DNA of 64,000 bases from Roseiarcus sp963717215 (GTDB lineage: Bacteria > Pseudomonadota > Alphaproteobacteria > Rhizobiales > Beijerinckiaceae), in assembly GCA_963717215.1 (NCBI GenBank), contig CAVQVS010000009.1, forward strand, positions 472,983 to 536,982, written 5' to 3'. Positions 8,167 through 17,379 of the stretch are shown piece after piece. Under the pieces are notes generated by a model. It did not search any database. It was not told the DNA's origin and saw only the letters and a program-made list of their open reading frames with translations. How positions within the stretch are numbered: position 1 is the first letter of the stretch; each line of letters begins with the position of its first letter. Position numbers and translations under genes: made by a program.

Positions 8167-8496
8167 CTAGAGCGCGCCGGCCTCGCCGTCATGAAGAAAC
8201 CACCGCTTCGCGGCCAACTCGGCGCTTTCGCCATGCTTCGAGGGCTGCGGGAGCCCCTGAAGGCCGCAGTAGGCTTCACCTCCCAGGGCCGCTATGGCCT
8301 TGTCCCGCAACGTTGTTGCATCGAGGCTGCCGTCTTCCTGAATTAGCCGAATTAGGAACCTCGCAACATCTCGTCGCTTTGCTTCGTCACTCCCGATCCC
8401 GAGGTTTTCCACCGTGACTATGAACGCTTGGCTCATTGCTGAAAGAGCTTGAGGCGAGAAAACGGCTCCCTCGTGCACATAGCGCCTGATCGGCAT
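8167..8496 (-). CDS. Hypothetical protein, 109 residues
   Basis: The minus-strand frame starts at an ATG preceded by GGGAGGT, an excellent ribosome site, which supports it as a real gene. The product (PIRRYVHEGAVFSPQALSAM, then FIVTVENLGI and DVARFLIRLIQEDGSLDATT LRDKAIAALGG) appears soluble and mostly helical. The C-terminal end, from about residue 80, looks less conserved and overlaps the MKKPP-like echo on the opposite strand, so the original stop may have been replaced. Function unknown. Confidence 0.6.
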   Translation of the reverse strand: MPIRRYVHEGAVFSPQALSAMSQAFIVTVENLGIGSDEAKRRDVARFLIRLIQEDGSLDATTLRDKAIAALGGEAYCGLQGLPQPSKHGESAELAAKRWFLHDGEAGAL

Positions 8497-8583
8497 TTCG
8501 ACCTCCCGTTACGCTTCTTTCCTGAGCGTTGGAGAAAAATTAGTTTGGCTCGCAGCGGCGTCAAGACCGAGTGGCCCAGAAGT

Positions 8584-8841
8584 TCATCGCTTCTTGACCA
8601 GCCGAAGCTTCACCATCCCTGGCGGTGCGTCGGGCGGTCTCGGATGCTCGAGGTCCGGCAGGTGGACGCCGCAAGTCGACTTGCCCCTCTTAGACTGCGC
8701 CTCGACCCGCCATAGGCAGTCGTAAGTGAAACGATCCGTGAGGTCGCGAAGGCTGATCTCCGGCCCGAATTTCGCGGCCAATCGCGCGAGCCGATAGGAC
8801 CCGCGTCGCGAGCAGACCCGGCAGCCGATGCGGACGATGAC
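8584..8841 (-). pseudogene. Small Cys-containing hypothetical protein, 5' end removed by IS3 element
   Basis: A minus-strand frame, IVRIGCRVCSRRGSYRLARL then AAKFGPEISLRDLTDRFTYD and ending PGMVKLRLVKKR, reads as a short protein with a C-x2-C pair near its N-terminus and a helical middle. The frame is open right up to 8841 with no start codon, exactly where the terminal inverted repeat of the IS3 element begins. The insertion therefore separated the coding region from its start. Function unknown; similar small zinc-ribbon-like proteins are common in Rhizobiales. Confidence 0.6.
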
Positions 8842-8871
8842 TGGCCTGCTGCCGGTTCCATGGACAAGCGG

Positions 8872-9737
8872 TTAAGCTAATCCGACCTTCCTTTCGAACT
8901 CAACCGGGCTGAGGTAGCCGATGGTCGAGTGCGTGCGGATCGTATTGTAGAATCTCTCGATGTAGTCGAACACGTCGGCCCTTGCGGCGTCCCGCGTGCG
9001 GTAGACCTTTCGGCCAATCCGTTCGGTTTTCAGCGACGAGAAGAAACTTTCCATGGCGGCGTTGTCCATACGTTTCCGGAACGGCTCATCGAACAGTCGA
9101 CGCCATTGTCGGCGATCAGCCGCTGGTACAGCTCACTCGTATACTGGCTGCCGCGGTCGGAGTGATGCAACAGCGCATCCGGGCGTCCGCGCCGCCAGAT
9201 CGCCATTAACAATGCGTCGGTGACGAGCTGCGCGCTCATCTCGGCCTTCATCGACCAGCCGACGACGCGGCGCGAAAACAGATCGATCACCGCAGCGACA
9301 TAGAGCCAGCCCTCGGCTGTCCAGACATAAGTGAAGTCGGCGATCCATTTGCGGTTGGGCTGGTCCGCCGTGAACTGGCGATCGAGCACGTTCGGTGAGA
9401 TTGCTGAGGTTGAACGTTCGCCATTGTCCTTTGGCGGGGCGCGCCTGCGTGGCCGAGCTCGCAAAGCCTGAGCGCGCATCAGACGTTCGATCTTGTGCAA
9501 GCCGCACGAGAAGCCTGCTTCCAGCACGTCGCGCCAGATCCGACGCGCGCCATAGGTGCGGTCGCTTGCCACAAAGCTCGCCCTTACCGCGGGCATGATC
9601 GCTTCGTCCTCCCGCGAGCGCGCACAGGGGCCGCGTTTCAGCCAGGCATGGAAGCCGGACTTCGATACGCCAAGCGCTTCGCAAAGCCATGCCGCGGGCC
9701 AGACGGAACGGTGCTTCGCAATGAAACCGAACTTCAT
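8872..9737 (-). pseudogene. IS3-family transposase OrfB, frameshifted
   Basis: The catalytic subunit begins MKFGFIAKHRSVWPAAWLCE at 9737 and runs to about 9070, then continues in another frame as DNAAMESFFSSLKTERIG to the stop at 8872. The rve-type integrase core is recognisable: ADFTYVWTAEGWLYVAAVID (first Asp), HSDRGSQYTS (second Asp region) and the DNAAMESFFSSLK segment carrying the catalytic Glu, which lies beyond the frameshift near 9070. The protein therefore cannot form a complete DDE site without frame correction. Confidence 0.9.
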
Positions 9738-10024
9738 GTCGACTCCCTCGCGAAGTAGGTTGCGGCCTTTTTTAGGATGTCGCGCTCCGCCCTGAGCTTT
9801 GCGACCTCACGCCGGAGCCGGTCGATCTCCAGCTGCTCGGGCTTCATCTGACCGTGTCCGGGAAACGCCTGCTTCGGATCCGCGCCAAATTCCTTCACCC
9901 ATTTGCGAATAACGTTTTCGTGGACGTCGATCTCCCGAGACGCCTGAGCCACGCTTACGCCTCGCTCACGCACCAGGCGGACCGCCTCGATCTTGAACTC
10001 TCGACTGAACTTGCGCCTCTGCAT
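9734..10024 (-). CDS. IS3-family transposase OrfA
   Basis: This 96-residue protein has the N-terminal HTH_Tnp_1 domain (FSREFKIEAVRLVRERGVSV, then ASREIDVHENVIRKWVKEFG) and a C-terminal leucine-zipper-like helix (LEIDRLRREVAKLRAERDIL KKA) that dimerises with OrfAB. It overlaps orfB by ATGA, the normal position for programmed frameshifting or coupling. It binds the IS ends but cannot catalyse transposition by itself. Confidence 0.92.
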   Translation of the reverse strand: MQRRKFSREFKIEAVRLVRERGVSVAQASREIDVHENVIRKWVKEFGADPKQAFPGHGQMKPEQLEIDRLRREVAKLRAERDILKKAATYFAREST

Positions 10025-10085
10025 CGCTCGCCTCCGGCTCCCTGAAACACCCCAACTCGGTGTCCACGAAACCGGCAGCAGGCCA

Positions 10086-10425
10086 CAACGCCGAATTTTC
10101 CGCGAAGAAAGCGGAGCTACTGAGCCGACTTTAGGCGAGCGACAAAAGATATTTCGCCCTGCCCACCTAACTCAGGTTTGTGGAGCTTCGCGGACGCACC
10201 TGCCGCGCGGCGTCAGATCTGGATAGGCTCTAATGTGCCGACCCTACGGCTCGACGACGACACCGCGCACTATCTGGAAGTCGTAGCTATGCGAAGCTGA
10301 GCCAGATAGGTCATACACGCGCAAATCTATCGTCACCTTCCAATCCTATACCCCTATCTGCGTCGTGCTGCTCGCGCTCCAAGGCTAATCGGGTACCGCA
10401 CCCAGTTGAGGTGGGGCCCTTATCC
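10086..10425. other. Intergenic stretch without a confident gene
   Basis: No conserved gene is visible. On the minus strand a short frame from GTG at about 10337 to the stop near 10248 encodes about 30 residues (VTIDLRVYDLSGSASHSYDF then QIVRGVVVEP); it reads like the end of a beta-rich protein but has no clear ribosome site. The segment may be flanking DNA of the gene interrupted by the IS3 element. Confidence 0.4.
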
Positions 10426-10800
10426 CTATTTCCGCTCCCGTTGATAGACGGTAAGCGCACGCCGGCAAGAGGCGCTCACCGTCTGGATTTTCTGGCCCAA
10501 GCAGGCGAGCACCTTTTCCCGCTCCTGCCCGGCATCGCCACACAGGCGAGCGCTGTCGCCTGCGCAAATCTGCTGCTGTGCGTAAAACAGGATGACGCCT
10601 CGGCACGACGGATTCAATTCCCGGACCTTTTGATTGAGGCAGAGAATGATCTTGTCTCGATCGGGGATGAATTGGCTGCACAGGCGATTGACATCGGGTT
10701 CGCAGGCCTGACGCTCATCGGCCGTTCCCCGCTCCTGGGCTATTGCGCCGATGGGCGGGAACAGCAAACATACAAGAGGCAACAACGGCGAGATTTTCAT
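10426..10800 (-). CDS. Secreted cysteine-rich repeat protein
   Basis: The 124-residue protein has a signal peptide (MKISPLLPLVCLLFPPIGAIAQ) and two tandem cysteine-containing units: ACEPDVNRLCSQFIP...CLNQKVRELNPSCR and CAGDSARLCGD...CLGQKIQTVSASCR. Each unit has the spacing C-x6-C-x(12-16)-C-x(10)-C, like the GLG1/Cys-rich repeat family seen in many alphaproteobacterial periplasmic proteins. The role of these proteins is not established. It is transcribed divergently from the hpnN block. Confidence 0.8.
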   Translation of the reverse strand: MKISPLLPLVCLLFPPIGAIAQERGTADERQACEPDVNRLCSQFIPDRDKIILCLNQKVRELNPSCRGVILFYAQQQICAGDSARLCGDAGQEREKVLACLGQKIQTVSASCRRALTVYQRERK

Positions 10801-11009
10801 TGGCTTTCCTAAAGATCACGCCACTTGCAACACTAAAGCGCACTTAGCCGGAGGTCGGCCGAGCGCGCGTCTGCATGGCGGGTCCAACCTTAACTTTCCA
10901 TTGGCCAGCGCAGTTCCCTCGTGAGCCGCGCCCGATGCGCCGCGATCCCGCCACACCTTTTCGTCACCCTGGCGATCACGTGCCGAACTGCTGAGAACGG
11001 AAGACGGCG

Positions 11010-11582
11010 ATGAGCGAGATTTACAAGCAGGGTCTGCGGGTCGCAGCGGCTGTTCTGTGCGTGCCTTTCATGTCTTTCGCATCTGCAAGCGAGCCGACGG
11101 TTGCGGGAGTTTGGCAGCAAATCGATCCGGGCAGCGGTTTCGTCGGCGGTCTGATCAGCTTCAAAGAAAAAAATGGATTGTGGGAAGGCTATATCGTCAA
11201 AATGTATCCGAAGCCCGGCGATCCGGTCGACCCGGTCTGTTCGGGCTGCACGGATGACCGCAAAGACCAGCCGGTACTCGGGATACGGCTCATCCAAAAT
11301 GCGAAGCGCGACGGACTAAGCTATGAGGGCGGCTCCATTCTCGATCCGCGGAACGGCTCCCAGTACAGCGTCGAGCTCACGCTCGCGCCCGATAACGAGA
11401 CCCTCACGGTTCGCGGCTATCTCGGGATAACGCTCCTCGGCCAGAGCCAGACATGGAAGCGGGTGCACGAAGCGGACAGCGAGTATCCAAAGCCGAACCC
11501 TAAGCCGGAAATCCGCGCAATGCCGGCAAAAAAGGATCATTCTGCACCGAAACCGGCCCACGGGCAGGGGGATGGCACGTAG
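11010..11582 (+). CDS. DUF2147 family secreted protein
   Basis: A 190-residue protein with a signal peptide (about residues 8-27, ending SFASASE) and a DUF2147-like lipocalin-type domain: VAGVWQQIDPGSGFVGGLIS, GLWEGYIVKMYPKPGDP, a C-x2-C pair in VCSGCTDDRKDQP, LGIRLIQNAKRDG, YEGGSILDPRNGSQY and LTVRGYLGITLLGQSQTWKR. Family members are periplasmic, of unknown function. The C-terminal 30 residues are Pro/Lys-rich and variable. It lies 75 bp before hpnN on the same strand and could be cotranscribed. Confidence 0.85.
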   Translation: MSEIYKQGLRVAAAVLCVPFMSFASASEPTVAGVWQQIDPGSGFVGGLISFKEKNGLWEGYIVKMYPKPGDPVDPVCSGCTDDRKDQPVLGIRLIQNAKRDGLSYEGGSILDPRNGSQYSVELTLAPDNETLTVRGYLGITLLGQSQTWKRVHEADSEYPKPNPKPEIRAMPAKKDHSAPKPAHGQGDGT

Positions 11583-11657
11583 CCCGGCTCGGCTTGCCAC
11601 CTTATTGAGACTGCGCCTGGCCGGAGGGCCTACAAACAGATCTTTCGGAGCTTGACG

Positions 11658-14321
11658 ATGTCCGCAAAAGGGATAGCGCCCGAGGCGGATTCGCTGCGCG
11701 GTCCCGTGCTCAGCTCTCGATTGGCGAAGCTCGCTCAGCTCTTTGTGGAATGGACTTCGCAGCGTCCCCTGCAGATCATTGTCGCTTTCGCAATTCTGAC
11801 ATTTGCCTCCGGCCTCTACGTGGTCCGGCATTTTTCCATCAACACCGACGTCAATGCCTTGATCTCGGCCGATCTGCCCTGGCGGCAACGGGAGCTAGCT
11901 TATGAGGCGGCTTTTCCGCAAAGCACGCAAGGGATCCTTGCGGTCGTCGAGGCGCCCACGCCGGAACTAGCCAGCGCCGCCGCAACCGCGCTGGCCGCTC
12001 AGCTCTCGGAACACGATGGACCTTTCCACTCGGTCGAGGAACTCGGCGGGGGAAAGTTTTTTGAAAGCAACGGCCTGCTGTTCCTCGACACGCCGCAGCT
12101 CTTAGGCATTCTATCCCAGCTCGAGGGGGCCAATCCCAGCCTTGCAATCTTGGCGGCGGACCCGAGCCTGCGAGGTCTGATCCAGGCGTTCTCGCTTAGT
12201 CTTGGCGCCGCTCAGATGGGCATGTTTGAGAGCATGCCGCAAACGCTGAACGAACTCGCCGACACCGTCGAGAGCGTGCTGGCGGGACGCTCCACCAGCT
12301 TCTCGTGGAAGGAATTCCTGGCAAACGAACCGGCGAAGCCGGGTGACAGGCGCCGGCTGATCGCGATTTGGCCAAAACTCGACTTCCGTTCATTAGAGCC
12401 CGGCCGGCGAGCGACTGCGGCTATTCGCGAAGCCGGCGAGCGAGCGAAGCTCCAATCCGATTTTCATGCCCGGCTCAGGCTGACCGGGCCTGTCCCGATC
12501 GTCGATCAGGAGTTCGCGACCCTTCAACAAGGCGCTTTGCTCAATGGTGTCGTCACCACGGCGCTCGTCCTCTTGATCCTGTGGCTGGCTTTGCGCTCGC
12601 TCAAGATCGTCGTGGCTGTCTCGCTAACGTTGGGCGCCGGTCTCGCGATCACCGCAGCGGTCGGGCTGTTGGTCGTGGGATCCTTCAACCCCATCTCGCT
12701 CGCGTTCGCTGTTTTATGCGTCGGGCTTGGGGCCGATTTTGCGATCCAGTTCAGCGTCCGCTACCGCGCCGAGCGGCAGGCGTGCGGAGAGTTGCGGAAA
12801 GCGGTGGCGCTTACCAGCCTGAGCGTGGGCCTTCCCCTGACATTGGCCGCGGCGTCCGCGGCAGCGGGATTCATGTCGTTCCTGCCGACCGACTATATCG
12901 GCATGGCCGAACTCGGCCTAATCGCCGGCCTGGGCATGGCAATCGCCTATTTGACCAGCATGGTTCTGCTGCCGGCCGTTCTTCAAACCTTCGATCCGCC
13001 TCCGGAGCCGCATCCGCTTGGCTACGCCGCCATGGCGCCGGTGGACCGGTTCCTCGGACGCCATCGGATGGCGGTCGTTGTCGCTACGATTCTGGCTGTC
13101 GCAGCCGGTCTGCCGCTGCTGCCGCAATTGCGGTTCGATTTCAACCCGCTCGACCTGCGGAGTCCCAACGAGGAGGCGATGGCGACCTACCGCGAACTGA
13201 GCCAGGATCCTCTTATGAACGCCAATCTGATGGAAGTCCTGACGGCTTCGCCGAACGCTGCCGCGGGTGTTGCGAAGAGGCTTTCGGCGCTGCCGCAAGT
13301 TGGCCAAGCGAGGACGATCGACACCTTTGTCCCCGATGACCAACCGGCCAAGATTGCCGCCATTAGGAGCACAGCCGACAAGCTCGATAGCGTCCTGAAC
13401 CCTACCAAGCGACCGGCGCCGCCAACCGATGCGGACACGATCGAAGCCCTGAAGAGCGGGGCCCAAAACCTCTTGTTGTTGGCTGACGCAGCTCCCGGTC
13501 CGGGCGGCGACGCCGCGAAACGTCTTGCAGCCGATCTCGACAACCTCGGAGCGGCGGCCCCCGCCGTGCGGGCGTCGATGCAGGCTGTCTTGATCCAACC
13601 GCTGGCCGCGGACCTGGAATCCCTTCGCCATGCCTTGCGGCCAGAAGGCGTTACGCGTGCGACGCTACCCGAAGCCACTCGCCGCTCCTGGGTGAATCCC
13701 GACGGCCTCGCGCGTGTGGAACTGGTTCCAAAGGCTGGGCAGGACTCTTCTGCCGCCGAATTTGCCCGCGCCGTAATGCAGGCGGAACCTACGGCGACCG
13801 GGCCCGCGATTGGTCAACTGGAATGGGGCGCGACCATCATTCACGCCTTCGTCGTGGCGGGCGTGTGCGCGTTCGTTTCGATCGCGGTGATACTTTGGAT
13901 ATCGCTGAGAAAACTAAGCGATGTGGCGCTGACGCTCGTGCCGCTCCTCGTGGCGGCTGTGGTCACGCTGGAAGTTTGCGCGCTTCTCGACTTTCCCCTC
14001 AATTACGCGAACATCATAGCGCTGCCTGTCCTTCTCGGCGTGGGCGTCGCGTTCAAGATCTATTATGTGATGGCCTGGCGGTCGGGGCAGTCCGATTTCT
14101 TGCAATCCCCTCTGACGCGCGCCGTGCTTTTTAGCGCCCTCATGACCGCTACCGCATTCGGAAGCCTGTCATTCTCCGGTCACCCCGGCACGGCAAGTAT
14201 GGGCAAGCTTTTAGCCTTATCGCTTGCTTGCACGCTTGCTTCCGCCGCGCTGTTTCAGCCCGCCCTCATGGGAAAACCACGCTCGCCTGACGAAAAGGTG
14301 AGGGGGGGCCAGCCTCCATAA
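11658..14321 (+). CDS. hpnN: Hopanoid-associated RND transporter HpnN
   Basis: The product (887 residues from ATG 11658) is an MMPL/RND permease. One membrane helix at about residues 30-50 is followed by a periplasmic domain beginning HFSINTDVNALI. A block of helices at about 290-440 contains the SSD-like core (GLGADFAIQFSVRYRAER), then a second periplasmic domain (FDFNPLDLRSPNEEAMATYR) and a last helix block with GVGVAFKIYYVMAWR. The motif FNPLDLRSPNEEA is typical of HpnN, which moves hopanoids from the inner to the outer membrane. ATG 11658 is chosen over TTG 11652 because CGGAG lies seven bases before it. It starts a short cluster with a methyltransferase and hpnP. Confidence 0.9.
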   Translation: MSAKGIAPEADSLRGPVLSSRLAKLAQLFVEWTSQRPLQIIVAFAILTFASGLYVVRHFSINTDVNALISADLPWRQRELAYEAAFPQSTQGILAVVEAPTPELASAAATALAAQLSEHDGPFHSVEELGGGKFFESNGLLFLDTPQLLGILSQLEGANPSLAILAADPSLRGLIQAFSLSLGAAQMGMFESMPQTLNELADTVESVLAGRSTSFSWKEFLANEPAKPGDRRRLIAIWPKLDFRSLEPGRRATAAIREAGERAKLQSDFHARLRLTGPVPIVDQEFATLQQGALLNGVVTTALVLLILWLALRSLKIVVAVSLTLGAGLAITAAVGLLVVGSFNPISLAFAVLCVGLGADFAIQFSVRYRAERQACGELRKAVALTSLSVGLPLTLAAASAAAGFMSFLPTDYIGMAELGLIAGLGMAIAYLTSMVLLPAVLQTFDPPPEPHPLGYAAMAPVDRFLGRHRMAVVVATILAVAAGLPLLPQLRFDFNPLDLRSPNEEAMATYRELSQDPLMNANLMEVLTASPNAAAGVAKRLSALPQVGQARTIDTFVPDDQPAKIAAIRSTADKLDSVLNPTKRPAPPTDADTIEALKSGAQNLLLLADAAPGPGGDAAKRLAADLDNLGAAAPAVRASMQAVLIQPLAADLESLRHALRPEGVTRATLPEATRRSWVNPDGLARVELVPKAGQDSSAAEFARAVMQAEPTATGPAIGQLEWGATIIHAFVVAGVCAFVSIAVILWISLRKLSDVALTLVPLLVAAVVTLEVCALLDFPLNYANIIALPVLLGVGVAFKIYYVMAWRSGQSDFLQSPLTRAVLFSALMTATAFGSLSFSGHPGTASMGKLLALSLACTLASAALFQPALMGKPRSPDEKVRGGQPP

Positions 14322-14354
14322 GGAACCATTGTCAACAAGCTCGGTTATGAGGCT

Positions 14355-15233
14355 ATGCGGGCATTGCCGAACACCACCTACGAACAGTTGGTCCATTCCA
14401 ATGCGGAGGCCTGCGGTCTAGGCCGTTGGCAGGCGCCGCCGGGCCGATTGAGGCAAGTTTTTCGCAATACGGTCCACTATTTATCTCACAAATTCATACT
14501 CGACCGACGCTCTACGCGGTCGGTGCGGGCGGCAGGCTTTGACCTCGCAATTTATCCAAGCGTGTTTCACCCCAAGCTGTTTTTGACCAGCGAGTTCTTC
14601 GCGCGGTTCCTGGGCACGATGGATCTTACAGGCAAACATGTTGCCGACGTCGGCACGGGCAGCGGAATATTGGCTTTGGCGGCAGCGCGCGCAGGAGCAA
14701 AGGCGGTCGCGCTCGACATCAACCCCATGGCGGTCGACGCGGCGGCCGACAACGCCCGCGCGAACGGACTTGGCGACCGCGTCACCGCGGTTCGATCGGA
14801 CCTCATGTCGGCGCTGGCCCCGGCTTCTCAGTTCGATGTGATCATATCAAATCCGCCTTTCTTTTCGGGCGAGCCGCGCGACATCGCTGACCGCGCCTGG
14901 GTCGCCGGACCGGGATATCGCGATATCATGTCGCTCTTCGAACAGGCGCGCCAACGGCTCAAGCCATCCGGCACAATGTTTGTCCTTCTCTCCTCGGATT
15001 CAGATCTGCATTTTCTCGGGCAGCTGATCGCTAAAGCCGGATTCCGCGCAAGGATTGCGACTGCATTCTCGATCGTGATTGAATCCATGATCATCTACGA
15101 ATTGACCCCGCTTGCATCGGATGAAGCGGCGTCTTCGAATGAGCGCTCGGAGGGGGAGATCTTTGAAAATCGGGAAGCAGACTTGGTACGTCACGAGGAT
15201 GCGCACGTCGATGGCGACCGTGTACGGGCCTAG
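14355..15233 (+). CDS. Class I SAM-dependent methyltransferase in the hopanoid cluster
   Basis: The 292-residue protein has a Rossmann methyltransferase core: VADVGTGSGILALAAARAGA (motif I, about residues 95-115), VALDINPMAVDAAADNA (motif II), and DVIISNPPFFSGEPRD, an NPPF motif characteristic of methylases acting on planar nitrogen (HemK/RsmC/PrmA type). The N-terminal 90 residues (GLGRWQAPPGRLRQVFRNTV) resemble the part that precedes the core in small-molecule or lipid methylases. It lies 33 bp after hpnN and overlaps hpnP, so it is probably in one operon. The substrate is unknown; a polar hopanoid or a protein are both possible. Confidence 0.8.
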   Translation: MRALPNTTYEQLVHSNAEACGLGRWQAPPGRLRQVFRNTVHYLSHKFILDRRSTRSVRAAGFDLAIYPSVFHPKLFLTSEFFARFLGTMDLTGKHVADVGTGSGILALAAARAGAKAVALDINPMAVDAAADNARANGLGDRVTAVRSDLMSALAPASQFDVIISNPPFFSGEPRDIADRAWVAGPGYRDIMSLFEQARQRLKPSGTMFVLLSSDSDLHFLGQLIAKAGFRARIATAFSIVIESMIIYELTPLASDEAASSNERSEGEIFENREADLVRHEDAHVDGDRVRA

Positions 15234-16818
15234 TTCAGTTGCACTCTCCATTCCCGTCAAACATATCCGCAACATCCTTTGTGTCTTCCCGGCGTACACC
15301 CCGTCCTTCGGCACTTTTGCCCACGCGTTTGAGCTTGTGCCGGGTGTGCGGGCGTTCATGCCGCCTCAGGGTTTGCTGATCGTCGCTGCCTATCTACCCA
15401 AACGTTGGCAGGTCCGATTCATCGACGAGAATATCGAGCGCGCAGAGCCCTCGGACTTTGCGTGGGCCGATGTCGTCTTCGTTGGCGGCATGCATATTCA
15501 GTTGCCTCAAATCCGCGATATCCATCACCGCGCCAAGACATGCAACAAGCTCACGGTTCTTGGCGGTTCCGCCGTTTCAAGCAGTCCCGAAACCTACCCA
15601 GAATTTGACTATCTGCACATCGGGGAGATTGGCGACGCGACTGATGAGCTGATCGCAACGCTTGACGACAGTCTTGAACCGCCCGCAGCCCAACGGGGAT
15701 TTGAAACTCGTGAGCGGCTACCGCTGTCCAGCTTCCCGCTTCCCCTCTATGACGCTGTCCCACTCGCGCGCTATTTGATCGGCTCGATGCAGTTCTCCAG
15801 CGGCTGCCCTTATCGGTGCGAATTCTGCGACATCCCGGCCCTCTATGGCCGCCAGCCGCGCTTCAAGTCGCCCGAGCAACTTCTGTCCGAGCTCGACGCC
15901 TTCATCTCCCAACCCGATCATCCGCCCGTTATCTATCTCGTCGACGACAATTTCATCGGCAACCGCAAAGCGGCGCGCGATCTGCTGCCGCATCTGATCG
16001 ACTGGCAGAAGCAGCGGGGATATCCACTGCAGTTCGCCTGTGAGGCGACGCTGAACATTGCAAAGCAAATCGACATTCTCGCGCTTATGCGTGAGGCCGG
16101 TTTCCTCACAGTTTTCGTGGGAATCGAAACGCCGGAGTCTGAGGTTCTGGCCGGAATAGACAAAGCTCATAACGCATCCCTGCCCATGCTCGAGGCCATC
16201 GAGACCCTGAACCGGCACGGTCTCGAAGTGACCTCCGGCATCATCATGGGGCTCGATCTCGAGACGGATGACTCGGAGGCGAGATTGATCGAGTTCATCG
16301 ATCGTTCGCAGATACCGATCTTCACCATCAATGTCCTGCAAGCTTTGCCGAAAACGCCGCTCTGGGACAGACTGGCGCGTGAGGGTCGCCTGATCACCGA
16401 CCCAGATCAAGACTCGAATGTAAAATTCCTTCGCCCGCGCGGCAAAGTGTTGGCGAGTTGGCGTCGCACAATCGCTTATGCCTACACGCCGGAGCGCCTC
16501 TTTGCCCGCTTCCGCTATCAGGTTGATGCGACCTATGCGAACCGGCTGCGCTTGCCTGCAAAAGGCAAGCTGACAAAGATGAACTTGAAGCGCGGCGCTG
16601 TGCTCGCCTGGAATATTGTTTGGCGAATAGGGATCTTGTCGAACTACCGAGTGGCGTTCTGGAAGGCGGCGTGGCACGCGCTGCGACGCGGCCAAATCGA
16701 GGCAATCTTTGGCATGGGTTTTGTCGCGTGGCACCTCATCCAGTTTACGCAGGAGGCCTTAGGCGGCCGGCAAAACGCCTCCTTTTACGCGGCCAAGCAA
16801 TTCTCGACCGAAGCTTAA
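15211..16818 (+). CDS. hpnP: B12-binding radical SAM protein, probable hopanoid C-2 methylase
   Basis: The protein joins an N-terminal cobalamin-binding domain (ILCVFPAYTPSFGTFAHAFE, MPPQGLLIVAAYLP, FIDENIERAEPSDFAWADVV) to a radical SAM domain with the 4Fe-4S motif C-x3-C-x2-C in SSGCPYRCEFCDIPALYGR at about residues 200-213. It follows HpnP over its full length, including the VDDNFIGNRKAARDLLPHLI segment, ALPKTPLWDRLAREGRLI and the C-terminal GRQNASFY. HpnP methylates C-2 of hopanoids using SAM and methylcobalamin. I take ATG 15211 (start MATVYGPSS), since family members start shortly before the ILCVFP strand; the frame is open back to 15112. It overlaps the preceding methyltransferase gene by 23 bp. 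HpnR, or another cobalamin radical SAM enzyme, is the alternative. Confidence 0.78.
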   Translation: MATVYGPSSVALSIPVKHIRNILCVFPAYTPSFGTFAHAFELVPGVRAFMPPQGLLIVAAYLPKRWQVRFIDENIERAEPSDFAWADVVFVGGMHIQLPQIRDIHHRAKTCNKLTVLGGSAVSSSPETYPEFDYLHIGEIGDATDELIATLDDSLEPPAAQRGFETRERLPLSSFPLPLYDAVPLARYLIGSMQFSSGCPYRCEFCDIPALYGRQPRFKSPEQLLSELDAFISQPDHPPVIYLVDDNFIGNRKAARDLLPHLIDWQKQRGYPLQFACEATLNIAKQIDILALMREAGFLTVFVGIETPESEVLAGIDKAHNASLPMLEAIETLNRHGLEVTSGIIMGLDLETDDSEARLIEFIDRSQIPIFTINVLQALPKTPLWDRLAREGRLITDPDQDSNVKFLRPRGKVLASWRRTIAYAYTPERLFARFRYQVDATYANRLRLPAKGKLTKMNLKRGAVLAWNIVWRIGILSNYRVAFWKAAWHALRRGQIEAIFGMGFVAWHLIQFTQEALGGRQNASFYAAKQFSTEA

Positions 16819-16973
16819 GCTGGGAACTCGCCGGTGGTGCTCTCCTTCCGTTTGGGAATGCGCAAGTTGCGGAGGAATCACCCGGCTTGGGTCATGTTCA
16901 GAGCGTGGCGCCTAAGTTAAGCTGGGTCGGTAGTGGGTTCAGCGCTCTGACGTCTCGTTTAGGAGTCGACCCA

Positions 16974-17249
16974 GTGGGGTTCGTGTTCGCCTGCGGCTAT
17001 TGCGAGACGCACTTGAAAGGCCCGGCTGATCCTAGTTTCGACAGCATCTTCAAATGCACGTCGTGCGGGCAAGCTGAGACATTCGATAACGTGAAACCGA
17101 TCGTCGCCGAGTTTCTCAAGGAGGGCGCGCGTGCCAAAATCGAGCAAATGCTTCGAGCCGTGGCGAGCCATGAAGGGGGCCTCGCATACAGCGATGCATC
17201 CCGCCTAAAAGGCGTCTATCGCTTTATCGCGCTCGAGGCAGACATCTGA
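16974..17249 (+). CDS. Small zinc-ribbon protein
   Basis: With GTG 16974 as start, eight bases after AGGAG (16961-16965), the product has 91 residues. It contains two C-x2-C pairs: ACGYCETHLKG and KCTSCGQAETF, about 22 residues apart, which would bind one zinc in a ribbon fold. A helical C-terminus follows (KPIVAEFLKEGARAKIEQML). The family cannot be identified by eye. It precedes glgE on the same strand by 130 bp, but a functional tie is not evident. Confidence 0.65.
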   Translation: MGFVFACGYCETHLKGPADPSFDSIFKCTSCGQAETFDNVKPIVAEFLKEGARAKIEQMLRAVASHEGGLAYSDASRLKGVYRFIALEADI

Positions 17250-17379
17250 CATGAGGCTCATGCTCTGGCGGCGGGCCCACAATCGCGGGCAGTGATATTC
17301 GAATGGAACAAAAGACTCGCCGTGAACTTATTCTGACGAGGCGCGCTGAGGCCCACTTGGGAAGCCGGACGAGACGCCG

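Larger units (their letters stand above)
8842..10085 (-). mobile_element. IS3-family insertion sequence, 1244 bp
   Basis: The ends are inverted repeats of 25 bp with two mismatches: left 8842-8866 starts TGGCCTGCTGCCGGTT, right 10061-10085 ends AACCGGCAGCAGGCCA, in the TG...CA form of IS3 elements. Two genes in the same direction, orfA (9734-10024) and orfB (8872-9737), overlap by 4 bp. I see no matching target duplication (left flank GAC, right flank CAA), so one end may have been rearranged after insertion. A frameshift in orfB makes it non-autonomous. Confidence 0.9.

Noticed and set aside
12368..13339. Plus-strand open frame of 323 codons inside hpnN
   Set aside because: Alternative frame of the transporter gene, Arg/Pro/Gly-rich, without motifs.
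15718..16734. Minus-strand open frame of 338 codons
   Set aside because: Antisense of the hpnP-like gene, whose radical SAM motif and full-length match are decisive.
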